The position numbers and the translations under genes were made by a program. A DNA stretch of 5,396 bases. Source: Collinsella sp944321445 (GTDB lineage Bacteria > Actinomycetota > Coriobacteriia > Coriobacteriales > Coriobacteriaceae). The stretch lies in assembly GCF_030371825.1 (NCBI RefSeq), contig NZ_JAUDDM010000025.1; one strand, 5' to 3'. Of the stretch, positions 1 to 5,396 are shown one piece after another (the first letter of the stretch is position 1; each line of letters begins with the position of its first letter). The notes under the pieces were generated by a model. That model was not told where the DNA came from. It saw only the letters and a program-made list of their open reading frames with translations, and made no database searches.

Positions 1-25
1 GAAACGCCGTCCACCGGTCAGCGGC
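1..25 (-). repeat. 3' arm of 5S precursor stem (inverted repeat)
   Basis: This 25-nt segment is the reverse complement of 123-147 except at two positions. In RNA one of these is a G-U wobble and the other a C-A mismatch. It includes the 3' strand of 5S helix I (about 15-25) plus 14 further bases, so mature 5S sits at the tip of a continuous stem. Such flanking complementarity is typical of substrates for 5S maturation enzymes; which enzyme acts here cannot be told. The window starts at the outermost base of the arm, so the stem may extend further. Confidence 0.85.
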
Positions 26-133
26 GCCCTGCTCTCCCACGGGCTTCCCCCGCAGTACCATCGGCGCTGGCCGGCTTAGCTTCCGGGTTCGGAATGGGAC
101 CGGGCGTGCCCCGGCCGCCAGAGCCGCTGACCG
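15..133 (-). rRNA. rrf: 5S ribosomal RNA
   Basis: 5S rRNA is part of the large-subunit central protuberance. On the minus strand the segment carries the 5S core CCCATTCCGAACCCGGAAG, followed by CTAAGC, then GCGCCGATGGTACTGCGGGG and GTGGGAGAGCAGG, as in other bacterial 5S genes. Helix I is formed by GGTCAGCGGC at the 5' end and GCCGCTGACC at the 3' end. The ends are placed by alignment to E. coli from memory and could shift by a few bases, because pairing continues without a break past both mature termini into the flanking inverted repeat. The length of about 119 nt is normal. It is the last gene of the operon, about 100 nt after 23S. No internal base looks anomalous. Confidence 0.96.
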
Positions 134-147
134 GTGGGCGGCGTTCC
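123..147 (-). repeat. 5' arm of 5S precursor stem (inverted repeat)
   Basis: This is the partner of 1-25. The transcript reads GGAACGCCGCCCACCGGTCA and then GCGGC. The inner 15 bp (from CCACCGGT through the start of 5S helix I) pair without a mismatch. The outer part is interrupted by one C-A mismatch and one G-U wobble. Confidence 0.85.
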
Positions 148-231
148 GCCCACCCGGGGCCCTCCGCGTGCCCTGAGGGCCGCACAGCGAGATGCGCCAC
201 CGGCTCCCCCGCCCGAGGGGGCGGATGAGAG
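134..231 (-). other. 23S-5S intergenic spacer
   Basis: This spacer of about 98 nt has no gene. Just after 23S it has a 6-bp hairpin, CCGCCC-CCTC-GGGCGG. Next comes GGTGGCGCAT (191-201 on the plus strand), complementary with one mismatch to the ITS segment at 3240-3250 and a candidate outer stalk of the 23S precursor. The last 14 nt are the 5' arm of the 5S stem. There is no T-tract after the hairpin, so it is not a terminator. No tRNA lies between 23S and 5S. Confidence 0.85.
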
Positions 232-438
232 ATGAGAAGAGCTCGGGCGATTAGTACCCCTCGGCTGAGCGCGTCGCCGCGCTTGCACCTGGGGCCTATC
301 AACCAGGTGGTCTACCTGGGCCCTTACCGAAAGGAGAACTGATCTCGGGAACGGCTTCCCGCTTAGATGCCTTCAGCGGTTATCCGCGCCGGACGCGGCT
401 ACCCGGCCATGCCGTCGGTCGACAACCGGTTCACCGGA

Positions 439-474
<36 letters not shown>

Positions 475-502
475 CCTCCCTCGATTCTCCTGCGCCCACG
501 GA

Positions 503-559
<57 letters not shown>

Positions 560-590
560 CGGCGAACAGCCGTACCCTTGGGACCTGCTC

Positions 591-632
<42 letters not shown>

Positions 633-658
633 TGCCGTCGATGTGGACTCTTGGGCAA

Positions 659-701
<43 letters not shown>

Positions 702-1056
702 CGGCCCACCCACGCGGGGCCGCCGGATCACTAGAGCCTGCTTTCGCACCTGCTCGACTTGTGGGTCTCGCAGTCAAGCCCGCTTGCGCTCTTGCACTCT
801 AAAGGACGGTTGCCGACCGTCCCGAGCGGACCTTCGCGCGCCTCCGTTACCCTTTGGGAGGCGACCGCCCCAGTCAAACTACCCACCTGGCACGGTCCCC
901 CGCCCGGATGACGGCGCGGGGTTAGGACGCCGGGCGCGCGAGGGCAGTATTCCAAGGTCGGCTCCGGTCGGGCTGGCGCCCGGCCATCGCAGCCTCCTGC
1001 CTATCCTCTACACGCGCGTCCAGCGGCCAATGCCAAGCTGCAGTGAAGGTTCACGG

Positions 1057-1068
1057 GGTCTTTCCGTC
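1057..1068 (-). other. Domain V macrolide-site loop (A2058/A2059)
   Basis: The transcript reads GACGGAAAGACC. Counting along it, A2058 is at window 1063, A2059 at 1062, G2061 at 1060 and A2062 at 1059. All are wild type, so there is no target-site macrolide-resistance substitution. Confidence 0.92.
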
Positions 1069-1145
1069 CTTCCGCGGGTAAGTCGCATCTTCACGACCAG
1101 TGCAATTTCACCGGGTCCATGGTCGAGACAGCGCCCAAGTCGTTG

Positions 1146-1232
<87 letters not shown>

Positions 1233-1320
1233 GGCTTCGGGGCTTCGCTCGCGCTAACTCCTCCGCGTGACCTTCCGGCACCGGGCAGGCGTCAGACCCT
1301 ATACGTCGCCTTGCGGCTTC

Positions 1321-1353
<33 letters not shown>

Positions 1354-1565
1354 TGGGCCTCTTCACTGCGGCCGCCCTCCGCTCCCCCGGCAAGCGGGCT
1401 CACGTACGCGGCGGCACCCCTTCTCCCGAAGTTACGGGGCCATTGTGCCGAGTTCCTTGACCATGGTTGACCCGATCGCCTCGGTATGTTCTACCCACCC
1501 ACCTGTGTCGGTTTGCGGTACGGGCGGAGATGTGCCTGCCTAGGGGTTTTTCTGGGGACCACGGG

Positions 1566-1591
1566 CTCACTCGCTTCGCTCAGTCGCTTCG
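1566..1591 (-). repeat. 13-nt tandem repeat inside 23S rRNA (helix 54 region)
   Basis: The transcript has CGAAGCGACTGAG followed at once by CGAAGCGAGTGAG, two 13-nt units that differ at one base. It occupies the place where E. coli has the hairpin GGCACTACGGTGCTG, and where mainstream Actinobacteria carry their long helix-54 insertion. The flanking landmarks AAATCCG and CCAG are about as far apart as in E. coli (72 against about 74 nt), so the repeat replaces sequence rather than adding it. GGCTC (1596-1600) and GAGCC (1564-1568) on the transcript could pair and close it as a loop. Confidence 0.85.
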
Positions 1592-2006
1592 TCCGGAGCC
1601 TCGCCCTCGCGCGGGACGGATTTCCCTGTCCCGCGGGCCGCGCTCCATCACGGGGACGTCCAGAACCCCGCCGAGCCACCCCGATCCGTCGCCCCGTCGG
1701 TCGTGACGGTCCATCTCCGGTGCAGGAATGTCTGCCTGCTGCGCGTCGGCTACGCCTGCCGGCCTCGCCTTAGCCCCCGACTGACCCTGGGGGGATTAGC
1801 CTCGCCCAGGAAACCTCGGGTTTACGGCGGACGAGTTACTCTCTCGTCTCTCGCTACTCATGCCAGCATTCTCGCTCGCGTGAGGTCCACGGCGCGGTTG
1901 CCCGGCCGCTTCGCCCCGCACGCGACGCCCCCCTACCGATGATCAAATCATCCCGCCGCTTCGGTACCGCGCTTAGCCCCGTGTATTGTCGGCGCGCGCC
2001 CACTCG

Positions 2007-2068
<62 letters not shown>

Positions 2069-2795
2069 CTGCGCGAGCGCACATCCTTTGCCACTCGGCG
2101 CGGATTTGGGGACCTTAGCGGGCGGTCTGGGCTGTTTCCCTCTCGAGCACACAGCTTAGCCCACATGCTCTGACTGCCGTGATCTGGGCCCGCGGCATTC
2201 GGAGTTCGGTTCGAATCGGTAGGCGGCGAAGCCCCCTCATCGATCCGGTGCTCTACCTCCGCGGGCGAACTCACGACGCTAGCCCTAAAGCTATTTCGGG
2301 GGGAACGAGATATCTCCGGGTTTGATAGGCCTTTCACCCCTATCCCCAGGTCATCGGAGCACTTTTCAACGTACTGCCGTTCGGCCCTCCACGGGGTCTT
2401 ACCCCCGCTTCAGCCTGCCCAGGGATAGCTCACCCGGCTTCGCGTCCGCGGCCGGCGACTGATAAACGCCCTGTTCGGACTCGCTTTCGCTACGGCTCGC
2501 TTCCAAGCTTAACCTCGCCGCCGGCCAGCGACTCGCTGGCTCATTCTACAAAAGGCACGCCGTCACACCGTGATAGGTGCTCCGACTGCTCGCGGGCGCG
2601 CGGTTTCAGGTACTGTTTCACTCCCCTCCCGGGGTGCTTTTCACCTTTCCCTCGCGGTACTCGTGCGCTATCGGTCACAGGAGAGTATTCAGGCTTGGAT
2701 GGTGGTCCACCCAGGTTCGGACCGGGTTTCACGTGCCCGGCCCTACTCAGGGACCGTGTACGCCGGGTACCTGAGGGTCCGCCTACGGGGCCCTA

Positions 2796-2953
2796 ACCCT
2801 GTGCCGCCGGCCTTCCCATGCCGTTCGGCTCCCCTCGGTACCTCGACGCCGGGGGCGGCAGCCCCCGGGAACACGGCCCTGCAACCCCGGCGGGGAGAAG
2901 GCTGCCGCCCGTAGTCCCTCGCCGGTTTGGCCGTAGGCCCCCTTTCGCTCGCC
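2796..2953 (-). other. Expanded helix 16-18 region of 23S rRNA
   Basis: Between the landmarks GGCGAGCGAA and ACAGGGT there are 158 nt. From memory E. coli has about 82 and B. subtilis about 134. A Gram-positive-type arm (AAACC ... GGGGTT) is present but lengthened, with CCGGCG pairing to CGCCGG at 2887-2925 and further pairing inside. Next to it, at 2849-2868, is a perfect 8-bp hairpin CCGGGGGC-TGCC-GCCCCCGG. This region accounts for most of the extra length of the molecule over E. coli. The helix names are approximate. Confidence 0.7.
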
Positions 2954-3219
2954 GCTACTCGGGGGATCTCGCAGTTGATTTCTTCTCCTCCGGGTACTTA
3001 GATGTTTCAGTTCCCCGGGTTGTCCTCCCCCAAGGTATGTGTTCCCAAGGGGGATGCCGGAACTCCTTCCGGCGGGTTCGCCCATTCGGAGACCCGCGGG
3101 TCGAAGGGTGTGTGCCCCTAACCGCGGATTATCGCAGCTTGCCGCGTCCTTCGTCGGCTTCCTGTGCCAAGGCATCCGCCGCGCGCCCTGCATATCTTCT
3201 CAAAAAGACTCTATGCCGT

Positions 3220-3238
3220 GGGGGCCCCGTGGGCCCCC
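3220..3238 (-). other. G+C hairpin immediately upstream of 23S
   Basis: The transcript reads GGGGGCCC-ACG-GGGCCCCC, 8 bp with a 3-nt loop (the innermost pair may open). It lies 17 nt before the 23S start. It is not a terminator, since the downstream run of five T is separated from the stem by about 12 nt and 23S follows. It is probably part of the 23S precursor stalk. Confidence 0.65.
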
Positions 3239-3239
3239 G

Positions 3240-3250
3240 GGTGTCGCATA
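3240..3250 (-). other. Candidate 5' strand of 23S precursor stalk
   Basis: The transcript reads TATGCGACACC. It can pair with GGTGGCGCATC after 23S (191-201), giving ATGCG and CACC pairing around one A-G mismatch. Both strands lie just outside a local hairpin, so the whole would form a branched stalk around helix 1. It is short, so chance pairing is possible. Confidence 0.45.
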
Positions 3251-3252
3251 CC

Positions 3253-3276
3253 CCGGCGCCCGATGAGGGGCGCCGG
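3253..3276 (-). other. 9-bp G+C hairpin in the spacer
   Basis: The transcript reads CCGGCGCCC-CTCATC-GGGCGCCGG, a perfect 9-bp stem with a 6-nt loop. No T-tract follows, so termination is unlikely. It may separate the upstream spacer from the 23S stalk. Confidence 0.65.
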
Positions 3277-3376
3277 CGATCAGATGCTGTGACTTAACCC
3301 TAATAATTGGTATGTCGCAGAATCGATAGTAAATGTTCTCTCTTATCGCTTATCCTCGGATTTCGAGAATCGGTGT

Positions 3377-3397
3377 CGGGAGGGATGTTCCCTCCCG
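3377..3397 (-). other. Hairpin after spacer boxA-like element
   Basis: The transcript reads CGGGAGGGA-ACA-TCCCTCCCG, a perfect 9-bp stem with a 3-nt loop, starting 6 nt after the boxA-like motif. Its counterpart in the leader (5258-5280) has a different sequence but the same place, so structure rather than sequence seems conserved. Confidence 0.7.
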
Positions 3398-3403
3398 TCT
3401 CGC

Positions 3404-3420
3404 TATGCGGCTCTCAGGGT
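3404..3420 (-). promoter_or_regulatory. boxA-like antitermination element in the 16S-23S spacer
   Basis: The transcript reads ACCCTGAGAGCCGCATA, identical at 15 of 17 positions to the leader element at 5284-5300. The core TGAGA(A/G)C resembles the TTTGAGAAC and TTTGAAAACTAGATA elements in the rrn leaders and spacers of Gram-positive bacteria, where boxA RNA recruits NusB and S10. A hairpin lies just before it (3424-3440) and another just after (3377-3397). Confidence 0.6.
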
Positions 3421-3423
3421 ACG

Positions 3424-3440
3424 CGGGGCGATGTGCCCCG
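3424..3440 (-). other. boxB-like hairpin before spacer boxA
   Basis: The transcript reads CGGGGC-ACATC-GCCCCG, a 6-bp stem with a 5-nt loop, ending 3 nt before the boxA-like motif. Its place matches boxB in E. coli nut-like rrn sites; any function is inferred from position only. Confidence 0.5.
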
Positions 3441-3446
3441 GGGACC

Positions 3447-3464
3447 GGGTACCGCGGGTACCGC
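3447..3464 (-). repeat. 9-nt perfect tandem repeat in the spacer
   Basis: The transcript has GCGGTACCC twice in direct succession. Each copy holds the self-complementary GGTACC, so the copies could pair with each other or with the GTACC that follows at about 3419-3423. It may be a recent slippage duplication. Confidence 0.7.
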
Positions 3465-3490
3465 CTCGAGCGCCCGGGACGGATGGTGCC

Positions 3491-3508
3491 CAGATGGACC
3501 GGACGGGC
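3491..3508 (-). other. 3' strand of candidate 16S processing stem
   Basis: After 16S the transcript has GCCCGTCC (3501-3508), two bases, then TCCATCTG (3491-3498). Both octamers are exact complements of leader octamers at 5109-5116 and 5145-5152, in nested order, so they could close a stalk around 16S. GCCCGTCC also lies within a competing local hairpin, CCGGAC-GCCC-GTCCGG. The pairing is predicted by eye only. Confidence 0.5.
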
Positions 3509-3566
3509 GTCCGGCCCGCCTGAAGGTTTGAAAATAAGTCTTGCTTTCTGGAAGCCGATTCTCCCT

Positions 3567-5076
<1,510 letters not shown>

Positions 5077-5080
5077 ATAT

Positions 5081-5098
5081 CTCCCCCTCGCGGGGGAG
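5081..5098 (-). other. GNRA-tetraloop hairpin just before 16S
   Basis: The transcript reads CTCCCCC-GCGA-GGGGGAG, a perfect 7-bp stem with a GCGA loop (GNRA class), ending 4 nt before the predicted 16S 5' end. GNRA loops often dock into receptors, so it might assist folding or 5'-end processing; that role is inference. Confidence 0.75.
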
Positions 5099-5108
5099 GC
5101 GGGTCGGA

Positions 5109-5152
5109 GCCCGTCCGTCCGGCCGGCAATAAACGCCGATCGGATCCATCTG
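5109..5152 (-). other. 5' strand of candidate 16S processing stem
   Basis: The leader octamers CAGATGGA (5145-5152) and GGACGGGC (5109-5116) are complementary to spacer octamers after 16S, in nested order. The 28 nt between them face only 2 nt on the other side and may fold on their own (CGGC-GTTTATT-GCCG). The first octamer could extend by a G-U and a C-G pair to 10 bp. A stalk of this kind is the usual RNase III substrate in bacterial pre-16S. Confidence 0.5.
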
Positions 5153-5186
5153 CGTTCCAAGTTAGCGTCTGGGAGTGGATATCGAC

Positions 5187-5207
5187 GGGGCTCATCTGAA
5201 GAGCCCC
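5187..5207 (-). other. Leader hairpin
   Basis: The transcript reads GGGGCTC-TTCAGAT-GAGCCCC, a perfect 7-bp stem with a 7-nt loop. AGTGG before it and CCACT after it could add an outer stem. No T-tract follows, so it is not a terminator. Confidence 0.65.
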
Positions 5208-5257
5208 ACCACTCTGACCTCTTGAAAGATGGTCTGTCTATCTGAACTTTTCCGTCT

Positions 5258-5280
5258 CGGACGCCTCCTCTGGGCGTCCG
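5258..5280 (-). other. Hairpin after leader boxA-like element
   Basis: The transcript reads CGGACGCC-CAGAGGA-GGCGTCCG, a perfect 8-bp stem with a 7-nt loop, beginning 3 nt after the boxA-like motif. It is the positional counterpart of the spacer hairpin at 3377-3397. Confidence 0.7.
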
Positions 5281-5283
5281 CGG

Positions 5284-5300
5284 TATCCGGTTCTCAGGGT
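5284..5300 (-). promoter_or_regulatory. boxA-like antitermination element in the leader
   Basis: The transcript reads ACCCTGAGAACCGGATA. It aligns with the Gram-positive rrn element TTTGAAAACTAGATA (as in B. subtilis, recalled) and with TTTGAGAAC of Actinobacteria. It recurs at 15 of 17 positions in the 16S-23S spacer. Expected role: binding of NusB-S10 to keep RNA polymerase from stopping in untranslated rRNA. Confidence 0.62.
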
Positions 5301-5304
5301 GCCC

Positions 5305-5319
5305 GCCGGCGGGACCGGC
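5305..5319 (-). other. boxB-like hairpin before leader boxA
   Basis: The transcript reads GCCGG-TCCCG-CCGGC, a 5-bp stem with a 5-nt loop, ending 4 nt before the boxA-like motif. The order hairpin then boxA matches nut-like sites. Alternative pairings of this G+C-rich tract are possible. Confidence 0.4.
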
Positions 5320-5336
5320 CCGCGCGGCAGAGAGAT

Positions 5337-5365
5337 ATATTGCCAGCCTCCCGGGCCCCGCGCAA
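5337..5365 (-). promoter_or_regulatory. Tentative rrn promoter
   Basis: On the minus strand TTGCGC (5360-5365) could be a -35 box and CAATAT (5337-5342) a -10 box, 17 bp apart, with initiation near 5330. Both boxes are imperfect. The A+T-rich ATATAT patch is the only such patch near the expected place in a G+C-rich leader, and a G+C-rich stretch follows, as in promoters under stringent control. Further promoters may lie beyond the window edge. Confidence 0.33.
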
Positions 5366-5396
5366 GGGGGAAGATGAGGTTCATATTTCCTACACA

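Larger units (their letters stand above)
3203..3566 (-). other. 16S-23S internal transcribed spacer without tRNA
   Basis: This spacer of about 364 nt has no tRNA: no T-arm GGTTCGAATCC-like motif, anticodon arm or CCA-ended acceptor stem is visible on either strand. In transcript order it holds the 3' strand of a candidate 16S processing stem (3491-3508), a 9-nt tandem repeat (3447-3464), a hairpin-boxA-hairpin module (3440-3377), an A+T-rich stretch (about 3285-3370), and two strong G+C hairpins just before 23S. Spacers without tRNA are usual in Actinobacteria. Confidence 0.9.
5077..5396 (-). promoter_or_regulatory. rrn operon leader region
   Basis: This 320-nt stretch before 16S has no supported gene. 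In transcript order it holds a tentative promoter (5365-5337), a boxB-like hairpin (5319-5305), a boxA-like motif (5300-5284), a hairpin (5280-5258), an unexplained stretch (about 5257-5208), a hairpin (5207-5187), the 5' strand of a candidate 16S processing stem (5152-5109), and a GCGA-loop hairpin against the 16S 5' end. Nothing identifies what lies upstream of the operon. Confidence 0.8.

Noticed and set aside
3202..3238. Rho-independent terminator (G+C hairpin followed by TTTTT)
   Set aside because: The T run is about 12 nt after the stem, not next to it, and lies at the 23S start in mid-operon, where termination would abolish 23S.
2818..3297. Plus-strand open frame of 159 codons
   Set aside because: It is antisense to the 5' part of 23S and the spacer hairpins, with no recognisable domain. 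The frame is explained by the high G+C content.
3290..3335. Internal promoter in the spacer (TTTACT with AATTAT)
   Set aside because: The spacing is 19 bp and both boxes match poorly. An A+T-rich stretch gives such hits by chance.
3360..3390. Possible tRNA T-arm (ATTCTCGAAATCC) in the spacer
   Set aside because: It lacks the GGTTCRA core with a matching T-stem. No acceptor, D or anticodon arm can be drawn around it.
5376..5396. Second promoter at the window edge (TAGGAA or AATATG as -10)
   Set aside because: The matching -35 would be outside the window, so it cannot be judged.

Overview
The window holds one complete bacterial ribosomal RNA (rrn) operon, read entirely on the minus strand (right to left): leader, 16S, spacer, 23S, spacer, 5S. 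I see no protein-coding gene that I can support. The open frames present lie wholly or mostly inside rRNA and are by-products of its G+C-rich sequence.

Layout in transcription order: a 320-nt leader (5396-5077) with a tentative promoter, a boxA-like antitermination element between two hairpins, and several further hairpins; 16S rRNA (about 5076-3567); a 364-nt internal spacer (3566-3203) with no recognisable tRNA but with a second hairpin-boxA-hairpin module; 23S rRNA (about 3202-232); a 98-nt spacer (231-134); and 5S rRNA (about 133-15), enclosed in a nearly perfect 25-nt inverted repeat (1-25 / 123-147). The window ends in the 3' arm of that repeat, so the operon's terminator is not visible.

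Organism: the rRNA is of bacterial, Gram-positive type and strongly G+C-rich. The 16S carries GGATTCATTGGGCGTAAAGC after the 530 loop, CTTTCAGCAGGGACGA before a very short V3 helix, and GCGCAATGGGGGCAACCCTGACGCAGC. From memory this combination fits deep-branching Actinobacteria (Thermoleophilia, with Rubrobacteria or Coriobacteriia as alternatives). The spacer without tRNA genes fits Actinobacteria. The 23S lacks the roughly 100-nt helix-54 insertion of mainstream Actinobacteria, which points to a basal or divergent lineage. The G+C-rich stems would suit a thermophile, but that is inference.

How the parts work together: one transcript would yield all three rRNAs. Both boxA modules precede a large rRNA, where NusB/S10-type antitermination complexes are expected to load. 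Complementary flanks around 16S, 23S and 5S would form the stalks from which RNases release the mature RNAs. Conserved functional bases (anti-Shine-Dalgarno, decoding centre, peptidyl-transferase centre, sarcin-ricin loop, GTPase-centre A1067) look intact, so the operon appears functional. I find no undescribed system here. The points most worth checking are the duplicated boxA modules, the 5S precursor stem, the rewritten helix-54 segment and the expanded helix 16-18 region of 23S.
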